Of a stretch of DNA of 64,000 nt, positions 1-8,979 are shown one piece after another (the stretch's first letter is position 1; the number at the start of each line of letters is the position of its first letter). The stretch lies in assembly GCF_031198435.1 (NCBI RefSeq), contig NZ_CP133548.1, positions 2,948,001 to 3,012,000 of the forward strand, read 5' to 3'. The notes under the pieces were generated by a model. It was given only the letters and a program-made list of their open reading frames with translations. It was not told where the DNA came from and ran no database searches. Position numbers and translations under genes: made by a program. Source of the stretch: Pleionea litopenaei (GTDB lineage Bacteria; Pseudomonadota; Gammaproteobacteria; Enterobacterales; Kangiellaceae).

Positions 1-1580
1 ACTTCGAGTTTTTAATCAACGATGTTCCTATTTTTTGTCGTGGCGCCTGTTGGACAACGAATGACATTCTTTTAGGCAGCGAAGACGAAGAAAGTCTGCG
101 AAAGCAATTACAACTATTGAGACAAAGCAATGCGAATATGGTTCGCATCATTGGGACTACCGAGTATCAATCTGAACGCTTCTATCAGCTGTGTGATGAA
201 TTAGGTATTTTAGTTTGGCAAGATTTTATGTTTGCCAATATGGATTATCCAACCGACGATGAAAATTTCTTGGCCTCTATCACTCGAGAAGCAGAGCAAC
301 AACTGCAGCGTCTATCCAAGTATTCTTCGGTCGTCATCTATTGTGGAAATAGTGAAGTCCAGCAACAAGTAAGAATGCTAGGCTTTGATGAGACATTTGC
401 CAACAATAATTGGTTTGATGAAGTCTTGCCTCAATTGGTTAAAGAACACCATTCTCAAGCGGAATATATTCCATCGACACCTTTTGGTGGCGCGATGCCA
501 TTTCATCTTGATGAAGGCGTGTCACATTACTATGGAATAGGCGCGTATCAACGACCTATCACAGAGTGTCGAAATCACAATGTAAAATTTGCGGCTGAGA
601 CGTTAGGGTTTAGTCATATACCTTGTAGTTCAACCCTTCAAGAAATCTTTGGCGGCGACCTTCCTGTGGTGCATGATCCGCGTTGGAAGAATGGTACTCC
701 GCGAGACAGTGGAACGGGTTGGGATTTTGACGACATCCGAGACTTTTATTTTGAGGCTTTAACGGGCCTATCAGTCAATGATTTGAGATACGCTGATCAT
801 CAACGGTATTTACAGATTTCTGAGTTAATCTCAGGCGAGGTGATCACCCAAGTTTATAATGAGTGGCGCAGTCAGGCGAATTCAAATCAAGGTGGACTAG
901 TTTGGTTTTTCCAAGACTTAAAATTAGGCGCTGGTTGGGGGCTAATTGATGCTAATAGTCAACCAAAAGCGGCTTACTTCGCAGCGAAACGAGCGTGGCA
1001 ATCTCCTCGAGTATTAATCACTGACGAGCAGTTTAAAGGCTTGAACGCTGAAGTGATTAATGAGTCACACAATAGTCTGAACGGTGTACTCAAAATAAAA
1101 GTCGTGGATAACCACGATCAAATTATTGTCGATAAAGAACTTTTGCTTTCTATCGAATCGAACAGTCGAAAGGTAGTCAATTTAGATGAAGTGATCGGTC
1201 ATTTTTATGATCTTAGTTACGTTTACCGATTTGGGCCGCTTAATCATAAAGTGGTCCATTGTGCATTTGTTAATAACGATGAGCTTATTTCGGAGTCTTT
1301 CTACTATCCTTCAAATTTACCTCTGTCAACGACTGAGGCAGATATTGATATTGTTGCGGAGTATGACAAGGCGCAACAATTGACGGTTACGATAACGAGC
1401 TCGAAATTTATTTATGGAGCGAAGATCGAAATTAAGGGTTTCGACCCTCAAGATAACTATTTTAATTTGATGCCAGATCAAGCAAAAACCATCAGATTAA
1501 ATTGTATCAGTGAAGCAAACACTGTAAGAGGATACCTTTCTGCTCCAGCAATGAATGAAGCAAAAAGAATAAAGCTTTAA
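1..1580 (+). CDS. Beta-mannosidase-like glycoside hydrolase family 2, 5' truncated by window edge
   Basis: The reading frame is open from position 3, so the gene starts before the window and only its C-terminal part is visible. The first visible residues (FEFLINDVPIFCRGACW) match the loop that opens the TIM barrel of GH2 beta-mannosidases. The putative acid/base Glu lies in YCGNSE (codon 354-356) and the putative nucleophile Glu in FAAETLGF (codon 597-599). After the barrel comes a beta-rich C-terminal region of about 190 residues. Enzymes of this family release terminal beta-linked mannose from glycans. No signal peptide can be judged. It lies 22 bases upstream of a hydrolase gene and heads the + strand operon, so it may trim the locus polysaccharide or a mannose-containing intermediate (inference). 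The in-frame TTG at 117 is internal, not a start. Confidence 0.85.
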   Translation, partial: FEFLINDVPIFCRGACWTTNDILLGSEDEESLRKQLQLLRQSNANMVRIIGTTEYQSERFYQLCDELGILVWQDFMFANMDYPTDDENFLASITREAEQQLQRLSKYSSVVIYCGNSEVQQQVRMLGFDETFANNNWFDEVLPQLVKEHHSQAEYIPSTPFGGAMPFHLDEGVSHYYGIGAYQRPITECRNHNVKFAAETLGFSHIPCSSTLQEIFGGDLPVVHDPRWKNGTPRDSGTGWDFDDIRDFYFEALTGLSVNDLRYADHQRYLQISELISGEVITQVYNEWRSQANSNQGGLVWFFQDLKLGAGWGLIDANSQPKAAYFAAKRAWQSPRVLITDEQFKGLNAEVINESHNSLNGVLKIKVVDNHDQIIVDKELLLSIESNSRKVVNLDEVIGHFYDLSYVYRFGPLNHKVVHCAFVNNDELISESFYYPSNLPLSTTEADIDIVAEYDKAQQLTVTITSSKFIYGAKIEIKGFDPQDNYFNLMPDQAKTIRLNCISEANTVRGYLSAPAMNEAKRIKL

Positions 1581-1602
1581 TTAATATTGGAATAATTTTG
1601 TA

Positions 1603-3426
1603 ATGGAAGACAATTCTATTCACCAAAGAACTTCAACTTATTTTGGGAGTGAGCAGCGCCCTCTATTTGGCTGGTTGCATACACCAAAATCTGAACATAA
1701 GAAAGACACTTGTGTCGTAATATGTTATCCGTTAGCACTTGAATACATGAGTGCCTATCGAAGTATGCGCTATCTCGCAGAGCATTTGGCCTCGGAAGGG
1801 TTTCCAACGTTACGATTCGACTACTTTGGAACGGGTGATTCCGGTGGTTACACAGAAGATGATGCAACGATCGACTATGCGATTGAAAGTATCAAGGACG
1901 CTGTTAGCTACGCAAAACAGATGAGTGGTTGTGAAAAAGTAGCCTTAATTGGCTTGCGGTTAGGTGCTACATTTGCCTCGCTTTACGCTGAGAACAACCC
2001 TGTCGACGACCTTATTTTATGGGCTCCTGTAGAAAGTGGAAAACGATATTTACGAGAAATTAAAGCATTGCAAATGTCGTCCGCGACAAAAGAGTCAAGT
2101 CATTCAAACTTCCTTGAAGCCGCCGGCATGGTGTATTGGCCTAATACTCAGCAGCAATTAGCAACAATAAATTTACTTAACTGCAAACCAAGCGCTAAGA
2201 ATGTTTTAATCATTCCAAAAGACGATTTGCCTGAAAATCATAAATTGATAAACGCATGGCAATCGCTCGATTTGCAGAAAATAGAACAACATTCCTGGCC
2301 AGGATCATCGGGCATGTTGCTTCTTGCGGAAGACACCATTGTACCGGTTGAGACATTTAAAAATATTAAGAATGCATTACTCGCCACGAGCAACGAATGT
2401 TTAAATGACAAAGCACAAGAAACAATTTCAACGCAATCTCTCATATGCCCCATTAGCTATAATGATTTTAAAGCGAGTGTTTCTGACAATGCCATTGTTG
2501 AGTCAGCGCACTTCTATGACGATAACCAGCAGTGCTTCGGAATTTTAAGTGAACAAAATAACTCTGAAAGAAATAATGACTCTGAAAGAAATAGTGAACT
2601 ACCTTGTTTAATCATTGTTAACTCGGGTGCTATACACCGAGTCGGTTCTAACCGTATGCATGTGTTGTTGGCTAGGCAATTGGCGTCGTATGGATTTTCT
2701 AGCTTTAGAATTGATATTCCAGGGTTAGGAGATAGCTTATCTGAGTTGCCAGAGCTAGAAAATCAAGAGCATATTGAGGGATCAGAACACTTTATTGCTC
2801 AAGCCGTTAACTATCTGAAACGCCATCGAAATTACGGTCAATTTGCCATCATGGGGCTTAGTAGCGGTGCATTTTATAGTTACAACTCCGTATTGCGATT
2901 AAATGACCTACCTATAATCGACGGCCTTATTGTCAACCCTGAACAGTTCTACTCCAGTCAGGGACATGAAAAGAATAACGATTTGGCTAGACAACAAAGC
3001 GGATGGATGTACTATCGTTCGCAAATTGCTAATCCTGAAAAGTGGAAAAAATTCATTTCAGGTAAAGTAAATTATCGATACCTATTTTCGATTTTAACCA
3101 GCAAGATTTCTAATATTTTCCATCGCCAAAAAAACAAGTTAAAAAAATCGACAAACACTAGCGATATATCTAATGAATTGTCGTCAGACCTTTATTTTAT
3201 TACACAACAAAATAAGCGTCTTACTTTTGTCATCAGTGAAAATGATCCGGCAAATTTAATTATCAATACACTAGCTCCCAATGCGATGAGAAAATTATTA
3301 GACCAAGGAAAAGTTGAGAAGCATCTGATCGCGAATGCTGATCATACCTTCTCTCGATATAGGCCAATGGTCGATATGATCCAAACGGTAATACGACATA
3401 TGCAAACTCAATATGGATATAAGTGA
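1603..3426 (+). CDS. Two-domain alpha/beta hydrolase (exosortase A-associated hydrolase-like)
   Basis: 607 residues holding two alpha/beta-hydrolase folds in tandem. Domain 1 (about 15-270) has the LFGWLHTP opening and FDYFGTGDS, but the nucleophile elbow reads G-L-R-L-G at 117-121, with Arg where Ser should be, as in the XrtA-associated hydrolase 2 family. Domain 2 (about 290-607) has a normal elbow G-L-S-S-G with Ser420 (codon 2860-2862) and a C-terminal ANADHTF that supplies the likely catalytic His581. No signal peptide or membrane segment is seen, so it is probably cytoplasmic. The linker carries an 18-bp tandem repeat encoding SERNND/SERNSE. The gene overlaps the formyltransferase and is paralogous to the product of 4381-6126. 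Likely an acyl hydrolase or transferase acting on polysaccharide or ACP-bound intermediates; the substrate is unknown. Confidence 0.75.
   Translation: MEDNSIHQRTSTYFGSEQRPLFGWLHTPKSEHKKDTCVVICYPLALEYMSAYRSMRYLAEHLASEGFPTLRFDYFGTGDSGGYTEDDATIDYAIESIKDAVSYAKQMSGCEKVALIGLRLGATFASLYAENNPVDDLILWAPVESGKRYLREIKALQMSSATKESSHSNFLEAAGMVYWPNTQQQLATINLLNCKPSAKNVLIIPKDDLPENHKLINAWQSLDLQKIEQHSWPGSSGMLLLAEDTIVPVETFKNIKNALLATSNECLNDKAQETISTQSLICPISYNDFKASVSDNAIVESAHFYDDNQQCFGILSEQNNSERNNDSERNSELPCLIIVNSGAIHRVGSNRMHVLLARQLASYGFSSFRIDIPGLGDSLSELPELENQEHIEGSEHFIAQAVNYLKRHRNYGQFAIMGLSSGAFYSYNSVLRLNDLPIIDGLIVNPEQFYSSQGHEKNNDLARQQSGWMYYRSQIANPEKWKKFISGKVNYRYLFSILTSKISNIFHRQKNKLKKSTNTSDISNELSSDLYFITQQNKRLTFVISENDPANLIINTLAPNAMRKLLDQGKVEKHLIANADHTFSRYRPMVDMIQTVIRHMQTQYGYK
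2560..2595 (+). repeat. 18-bp in-frame tandem repeat, two copies, in the hydrolase linker
   Basis: Unit aactctgaaagaaataat (2560-2577) is followed by gactctgaaagaaatagt (2578-2595). It lengthens a hydrophilic linker between the two hydrolase domains and is in frame, so copy number could vary without breaking the gene. Confidence 0.7.
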
Positions 3427-4384
3427 GTCATTAAAGATGCAAGAAAAACATAATGTAGTGATTTTTGCGAATACTGGATTAGAAGTGGTAAAGCCTCTAT
3501 ATGAGGCAAATATCAACATTGTCGGTGTTATTGAAAGTAAAGATCGCCATACTATTACTAATCCAGTAAAAAAGATGCTGACGAATATCAATCGATTTTT
3601 TACCGGTCGCGATAAGGCAGAAAGCTTGCGTGAATATTCCGAAAATCGAAATATACCTTATCTAACTTATTTAGATCATTCACCTCATGAAGTCTCTAAA
3701 TGGATTAAAGAATTAAATGCTGACTTAATGTTGTCTCACCAAGCGCCCATTTTGCCACCAGAGGTTTTTGAAGCCCCAAAGATGGGCTCTATCAATTTAC
3801 ACCCAACATTATTACCAAAATATCGAGGCTCAAATCCGTTTTTTTGGATGTATTATTTTAAAGATATGACTGCGGGTATAACGATACATAAAATTGATCA
3901 AAACATTGATACAGGCTCAATTCTAGTTCAGCGGAGTTGTTCTGTTGATTATGGTACCGATGCCGATCAATTAGAAAGAGATATTGTTAAACACTTAGCC
4001 GTTCCTGCGTTAATCGAATTGATTAAATCCTATCATGATGAAATGCCAACTGTGAACCAGCCGGATAGCAGCCCTACACCTTATGCAAAACGAATGGATG
4101 ACGACGAATATCGTAAGCGAATATTCGAAGATGGGTTTAGCATAAAACAATTTTGGCATCTTTTACATGCCAACAGCCAATGGCAATCAGCTTTGATTGG
4201 TAAACATTATGATCCTGCTTTTGACTGGGCCATTGATGGTTATGAAGCGCTTGAACATAATTATTCGGTGGGCGAAACGCTCGTTGAGAAAAACCGTATA
4301 GGCGTTGCTCACCATGAAGGCATGGTCTGGTTTGAAAAGCGTTTTAATTTCAATCGTTATTTAGCCAATCGAGTATTGTCATGA
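3413..4384 (+). CDS. Formyltransferase (methionyl-tRNA/sugar N-formyltransferase fold)
   Basis: 323 residues with the formyltransferase N-terminal fold. The catalytic signature is complete: Asn128 and His130 in SINLHPTLLPKYRG, and Asp166 in IDQNIDTGSI. These three residues define 10-formyl-THF-dependent formyl transfer. A second region (about 215-320) differs from the usual Fmt C-terminal domain, and the gene sits between two hydrolases in a polysaccharide locus. A sugar-amine formyltransferase is therefore more likely than tRNA formylation (inference). The start is uncertain: ATG 3413 overlaps the previous gene by 14 bases with no clear Shine-Dalgarno, and ATG 3437 just after the upstream stop is an alternative. 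The stop overlaps the next gene as ATGA. Confidence 0.8.
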   Translation: MDISESLKMQEKHNVVIFANTGLEVVKPLYEANINIVGVIESKDRHTITNPVKKMLTNINRFFTGRDKAESLREYSENRNIPYLTYLDHSPHEVSKWIKELNADLMLSHQAPILPPEVFEAPKMGSINLHPTLLPKYRGSNPFFWMYYFKDMTAGITIHKIDQNIDTGSILVQRSCSVDYGTDADQLERDIVKHLAVPALIELIKSYHDEMPTVNQPDSSPTPYAKRMDDDEYRKRIFEDGFSIKQFWHLLHANSQWQSALIGKHYDPAFDWAIDGYEALEHNYSVGETLVEKNRIGVAHHEGMVWFEKRFNFNRYLANRVLS

Positions 4385-6126
4385 TGTCGAGCCATTGCAA
4401 TCTCCCCAATATTATTTCGACTGAGCATGGAGATATCTTTACTCAGCTAAAAATACCAAGCTCAAATACGCCAAGTAACGGTATTGTAATCTTCGTGCCA
4501 GCAATTGGTACCGATTACAATAATAGTTATCGAAGCTTTCGAGCACTTAGAGGGTTATTAGCCGAACAAGGTATCGCCAATTTGACGATGGATTACTTGA
4601 ATACCGGTAACTCTTCAGACGGTATTAATGAAAGCAATAAGATTAATTGCATGCAACATTCGGTAGAGTCTGTTGTTAACTGGGCAAAAAACTATTATTC
4701 AATCGAGAATATCATTCTCGTTGGTTTTAAGTTTGGGGCGACTCTTGCTACGATTGTTGCAGAGAAATTGGGTATTCGAAATCTTGTGATTTGGAGCCCT
4801 GTACTCAAAGGCAAAAATTTATTAAGAGAAATTAAACTGCTAGAAAGTAGTTCTGAAACGAATCACGAGCCATCAGGGTTACTGGAATACTCAGGCCTTT
4901 CGTTCAATGAACAAGATGAAGAGGCGATCAGTCTCCTTGATTTTAGCCAATATGAATTACACAAGAGTACTAGGGTTCTCGCTATTATTGACAGTACGAG
5001 TAAACGATTGGTAAAGATATTGGACCAATGGAAAGATGATATTACTCTCGATTATTACTCCTCAAAGGAAACTGAACATTTATTAGTTGATGCACACTTT
5101 TCCAAAGTTGCTTTAGAGACCAATGCAGCCATTCTTCATTGGATAAAAGACACGTTACCTCAAGAAAAGAGCACAGGCCTTCAAATACCAATAGATGGGT
5201 TAAAGTCAGAACTTAAAGTCGATTTTAATCTCTTTGAAACGCATAGCTTTAGCCAGAATAATTACTTTGTTACTGTAACTAACAAAGAGAAAGCACCTTC
5301 TAGCCATCCAAGAGTCATCTTTCTCAATTCTGGGTCGAATCATCAGGTAGGCCCGCATCGATTATATGTGACATTATCAAGATCAATTGCTGCTCAAGGG
5401 TATGAAGTCGTTAGACTCGATATGCCGGGTTTAGGTGAGACGCCTGCCATTGTTAATGAAACAGAAAACGACTCTTATATGCCTGAGCCCACTAAGTTTT
5501 TAGAGACTTGGTATAAAGAGACCTTTGACGACAATAAGCCGATTATTTTAATCGGGTTATGCTCGGGTGCCTTTCATTCATTTAAGGCGGTCGCTGAATC
5601 TCAAACCATGCCAATTCAAGGTGGACTACTGATTAACCCCTTAACTTTCTATTGGGAAGAGGGCATGTCTATTGATGATGCGCCAAGCATCAGTTTCGGA
5701 AAATGGAATTGGTACAAGCAATCGATGAAGGATTGGCGTCGATGGAAGAAGCTTCTTTCAGGCAAAGTTGCTTTGAAGCCCGTTTTTAATGTCATCAAAG
5801 AAAGAATCGCTTCGGAGATCGCATCGAGAAAATCGCAGTCAACGGAATCGGAGCAACAGGAAGGCTTTATCGTCAGTAAAAATGTAGCGCAAAGTATCAA
5901 CGAGATTGCTGAAAAAGAAAGGTTTTTACGTTTTATCTTTTCTAATAACGATCCAGGCTTAGACATTTTGATGTCGCAGGCGAAGAAAGCCGTTAAGGCG
6001 TCAATGAAGAGTCAACGACTGTCGATTAACGTCATTGCGAATGCTGACCATACTTTTTCTCGAGCTGCCGCTCGAAAAAAGTTAGATGAGGAAGTGTTGG
6101 CATTGTTAACCGAAAAGGCTTTATAA
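4381..6126 (+). CDS. Two-domain alpha/beta hydrolase, paralogue with Cys elbow
   Basis: 581 residues with the same two-fold layout as the product of 1603-3426. Domain 1 has the elbow G-F-K-F-G at 115-119 and no Ser nucleophile. Domain 2 has G-L-C-S-G at 392-396, with Cys394 (codon 5560-5562) where the paralogue has Ser, and a matching C-terminal ANADHTF with His556. A Cys in this elbow occurs in the XrtA-associated hydrolase 1 family and in dienelactone hydrolases. It starts inside the stop of the formyltransferase (ATGA overlap), so translation is probably coupled. Cytoplasmic, no signal seen. The function is not known. Retention of both copies around the formyltransferase suggests they act on the same or sequential intermediates (inference). 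Confidence 0.72.
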   Translation: MMSSHCNLPNIISTEHGDIFTQLKIPSSNTPSNGIVIFVPAIGTDYNNSYRSFRALRGLLAEQGIANLTMDYLNTGNSSDGINESNKINCMQHSVESVVNWAKNYYSIENIILVGFKFGATLATIVAEKLGIRNLVIWSPVLKGKNLLREIKLLESSSETNHEPSGLLEYSGLSFNEQDEEAISLLDFSQYELHKSTRVLAIIDSTSKRLVKILDQWKDDITLDYYSSKETEHLLVDAHFSKVALETNAAILHWIKDTLPQEKSTGLQIPIDGLKSELKVDFNLFETHSFSQNNYFVTVTNKEKAPSSHPRVIFLNSGSNHQVGPHRLYVTLSRSIAAQGYEVVRLDMPGLGETPAIVNETENDSYMPEPTKFLETWYKETFDDNKPIILIGLCSGAFHSFKAVAESQTMPIQGGLLINPLTFYWEEGMSIDDAPSISFGKWNWYKQSMKDWRRWKKLLSGKVALKPVFNVIKERIASEIASRKSQSTESEQQEGFIVSKNVAQSINEIAEKERFLRFIFSNNDPGLDILMSQAKKAVKASMKSQRLSINVIANADHTFSRAAARKKLDEEVLALLTEKAL

Positions 6127-6132
6127 ACGACT

Positions 6133-7269
6133 ATGAAAAAATATTTTCCACAACTCGCGTGGTTGAGGGGCTTTGCCGCTTTTGCGGTGGTTTTCTATCA
6201 CATTCGCAGAGGCATCAATGTCAATTACACTGGCAATGATCCTATGGTAGATAACTGGTTTTTCCGTGCCATCGATTTGGGCGACTTCGGAGTTTTACTG
6301 TTTTTTGTCCTCAGTGGCACCACGCTGTATTTAAATCACCAAAGCTTCCAGCCAAAGTGGGAGCTATCGAACTTTTTTATCAAGCGAATTTTTCGTATCT
6401 GGCCGGCATTTTTTGTATCGTTAATTATTTCTATAGCGTTTATACCTATATTTAGTGCTTTGTATATTCCTGAACTTAAAGGCTATTGGATAGAAGTTCA
6501 TGCCGACCAAAACTACAGTTTTAGTGATATTTTTCGTTACTTATCTTTGGTGTTTAACATTACTGGACCGCACGGAAAATTTAACGTTGTTTATTGGTCC
6601 TTGCCCATAGAATTTCAATATTACCTGATATTCCCTTTATTGGTGTTGTCACTAAGGTGGCTACCCTATGTTGGCCCGGTATTAATAGGTGCGATTTTGT
6701 ACGGCTTATTACATACAGGCGTTCGAGACATCATCGCTAACGCCTGGACGCTTATGTTGGCGTATACCTTTTGTGGAGGCGTTCTAATTGGCTATCTCTA
6801 CAAGAAATGGCATGAACGGTTTTCACTATCTGCCACAACCGGGCTGGTTATTACTTTAGCCCTATTAGTTGCTACCAGTACAATTAATCAAGCTTACGAT
6901 GATTTGCCCGCTTGGATTCAGAATTTACCTATCATTGGTATAGAAATGAATATGTTTGGTTTATTAGCTTTGGCGGTAGTGTTAATCATGATTTTCACAA
7001 ATTGCGACTCTCTCGCAAACTCTGGCGCATCAAGATTGTTTAACTTTCTTGGAGAAATATCCTATAGCGTTTATTTATATCACTGTATTTTTATCGCAAT
7101 CGGCGTACTGGCTGTCTTACAGTTCGAGCTTTATAGTTACTGGAGCAAGTTAATGACGGTCACCTTAGTTACATTAATAGGAACCGTTATTTCTTCTTAC
7201 TTAAGTTATCGATTTATTGAGAAGCCAGGTATTCAAATAGGAAGAAAAATATTGAGAGGAAGATCCTAA
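6133..7269 (+). CDS. Integral membrane O-acyltransferase (acyltransferase 3 / OafA family)
   Basis: 378 residues with about ten hydrophobic segments. The N-terminal LAWLRGFAAFAVVFYHIRRG contains the family R-x(10)-H motif (Arg then His in VFYHIRR). VLSGTTLY and RIFRIWPAFFVS are typical of the second and third motifs. The C-terminus has the usual SYSVYLYHCIF and RFIEKP. Proteins of this family move acetyl or other acyl groups onto sugars across the inner membrane. Six bases separate it from the hydrolase upstream, and it overlaps the SGNH gene as TAATG. Its likely role is O-acylation of the exopolysaccharide repeat unit. Confidence 0.9.
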   Translation: MKKYFPQLAWLRGFAAFAVVFYHIRRGINVNYTGNDPMVDNWFFRAIDLGDFGVLLFFVLSGTTLYLNHQSFQPKWELSNFFIKRIFRIWPAFFVSLIISIAFIPIFSALYIPELKGYWIEVHADQNYSFSDIFRYLSLVFNITGPHGKFNVVYWSLPIEFQYYLIFPLLVLSLRWLPYVGPVLIGAILYGLLHTGVRDIIANAWTLMLAYTFCGGVLIGYLYKKWHERFSLSATTGLVITLALLVATSTINQAYDDLPAWIQNLPIIGIEMNMFGLLALAVVLIMIFTNCDSLANSGASRLFNFLGEISYSVYLYHCIFIAIGVLAVLQFELYSYWSKLMTVTLVTLIGTVISSYLSYRFIEKPGIQIGRKILRGRS

Positions 7270-7928
7270 TGACCTTTAGATTAATTTGTTGCTTGGCTGC
7301 TTTACTTATTGGGGCCTGTAATGATGTTTCTGGAAGTAAAGAGGAGTTGACCGATTACTATCATCAAACATTTCAAACGCACTTAGCGAAACAGAACTCA
7401 ATTAATGATGCGCCAATGGTATTTTTAGGCGACAGCTTAACTGAAAGTATGCCTGTTTCGTCCGTGTTCGAGAATGCAATTAACTATGGAATTAAGCAAG
7501 ACACAACCTATGGGCTTTTGTTGCGTGTTCAAGAATATACCGCTCTAGAAAAGGCTAGAGGAATCGTGGTAGCGATTGGAATAAATGACTTCTGGCGCGG
7601 TCGAACTAATCGCGATCTCGTCTCGAATATTGAAAAAATAATTGAAGCGCTGCCCGAAAATAAACTCATTATCGTTTATGGGCTTTTGCCTGTCGACGAG
7701 AACCAAGGGTGGCATGGTTGGAACAAACGAATTGTCATAGTCAATCAAGAATTGGAAAAATCATTGAATCAAAAGCACGTCAACTTTTTCGATATAGGGA
7801 ATGAGTTGAAAGGCAAGGATGGAAATTTAGCACCTAAATTTCATGTTGGTGACGGAGTGCACTTAAGCAATGATGGCTATCGAGTATGGTTGACTCACTT
7901 GAAAAGAGCTATTTCACAAGGAAATTAA
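7269..7928 (+). CDS. SGNH/GDSL hydrolase, predicted lipoprotein
   Basis: 219 residues. The N-terminus ends in LLIGAC, a lipobox with Cys17. Block I is FLGDSLTES (Ser56), block III GINDF (Asn106) and block V DGVH (Asp195, His198), so the catalytic set looks complete. SGNH hydrolases are esterases or acetyl-xylan-esterase-like enzymes, and some work as acyltransferase partners. Here it lies between two acyltransferase-3 genes, with a TAATG overlap upstream and four bases to the next gene. It probably adds or removes O-acyl groups on the exported glycan in the periplasm (inference). Confidence 0.85.
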   Translation: MTFRLICCLAALLIGACNDVSGSKEELTDYYHQTFQTHLAKQNSINDAPMVFLGDSLTESMPVSSVFENAINYGIKQDTTYGLLLRVQEYTALEKARGIVVAIGINDFWRGRTNRDLVSNIEKIIEALPENKLIIVYGLLPVDENQGWHGWNKRIVIVNQELEKSLNQKHVNFFDIGNELKGKDGNLAPKFHVGDGVHLSNDGYRVWLTHLKRAISQGN

Positions 7929-7932
7929 GCAA

Positions 7933-8979
7933 ATGGAAATTCGAAAGCTCAATATGCTCAGAGGATTGGCGGCATTAATTGTTGTTGTTAGCCACTTTAG
8001 TAATTCAACAATGATTTTTAATGGTGTTTTAGGAAAGGGTGCAGGCCAGCTTGGAGTGATGCTCTTTTTTATATTGAGTGGATTTCTAATGGCGCTTTTG
8101 TATGCTGATAGAAAGTTCAGCTTCGAGAGCGTGAATCAGTACTTCATCTCCCGTTTTGCCAGAGTCATGCCATTGTTTCTATTAGTGGTAATAATGTCTT
8201 ACGTCTTATATTCGTTAGACCTGGGCAACATTCTGTATAAAGTCGACTCGATAGAAAGTTTTCTTTCTCATATACTCATGTTGTCGGGTGAGTCCGTACT
8301 ATGGACCATTCCAACTGAAATACAGTTTTATGTTATTTTTGTTGGGCTTTGGGCATTATTTCAATCGAGTTATATGCGCTTTGCAATAACGGTGGCTAGC
8401 TTATTTGTAATACTCTTTTTCTTGGGTTTTAGTCGACCTATTGGTGAAGTTTTTGGATTAAAAGTCGATGTCTCAATTTTACAGTCGTTACCCTATTTCC
8501 TTTCAGGTACATTGATGGGATTGCTTTATCGTCATATTGATCGCTTTAAATCTCATCAACATGCATTGTATATGGCGGTATTTTTACTGATTGTTTTGAT
8601 GTATCCAAAAATATTTAGTTCTGTCACTGGAAGTGAACATGGATTATGGCAAGACTTGGGCGTGTGGTTGATAATGTCACTTGCTTTCTTTGCAATTACT
8701 TTCTTAATTCCCGATGACAATAGTTTACTGAGTAATCGTGTCGGCGATTTTTTAGGAAAGATATCTTACTCTCTGTATTTATTGCATATGCCTGTCCTTT
8801 GGCAGTTAGAAAGAATGCAGTTTGAATCGACTTTTCTATTTTTTGCTTTATTCGTCTTGGGGTCGGTTGTCGTTGCGTATCTTTCTTACTTGATTATAGA
8901 GAACCCTTGTCGGTCTGCTATAAAATCAATGATGTTTAGGATAGGGAATGCTCGCGGTCAGCAGGTGTTACAGTCTTAA
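7933..8979 (+). CDS. Integral membrane O-acyltransferase (acyltransferase 3 family), second copy
   Basis: 348 residues, multi-pass. It begins LNMLRGLAALIVVVSHFSNS with the Arg/His pair of the family, then MLFFILSGFLMALLY and RFARVMPLFLL. It ends SYSLYLLHMPVLW and IIENPCR. It is shorter and clearly diverged from the protein of 6133-7269, so the two probably differ in acceptor position or acyl group. Shine-Dalgarno AAGGA lies in the tail of the SGNH gene. It is the last gene of the + strand operon, and its stop overlaps the stop of the convergent methyltransferase gene by four bases. Confidence 0.9.
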   Translation: MEIRKLNMLRGLAALIVVVSHFSNSTMIFNGVLGKGAGQLGVMLFFILSGFLMALLYADRKFSFESVNQYFISRFARVMPLFLLVVIMSYVLYSLDLGNILYKVDSIESFLSHILMLSGESVLWTIPTEIQFYVIFVGLWALFQSSYMRFAITVASLFVILFFLGFSRPIGEVFGLKVDVSILQSLPYFLSGTLMGLLYRHIDRFKSHQHALYMAVFLLIVLMYPKIFSSVTGSEHGLWQDLGVWLIMSLAFFAITFLIPDDNSLLSNRVGDFLGKISYSLYLLHMPVLWQLERMQFESTFLFFALFVLGSVVVAYLSYLIIENPCRSAIKSMMFRIGNARGQQVLQS

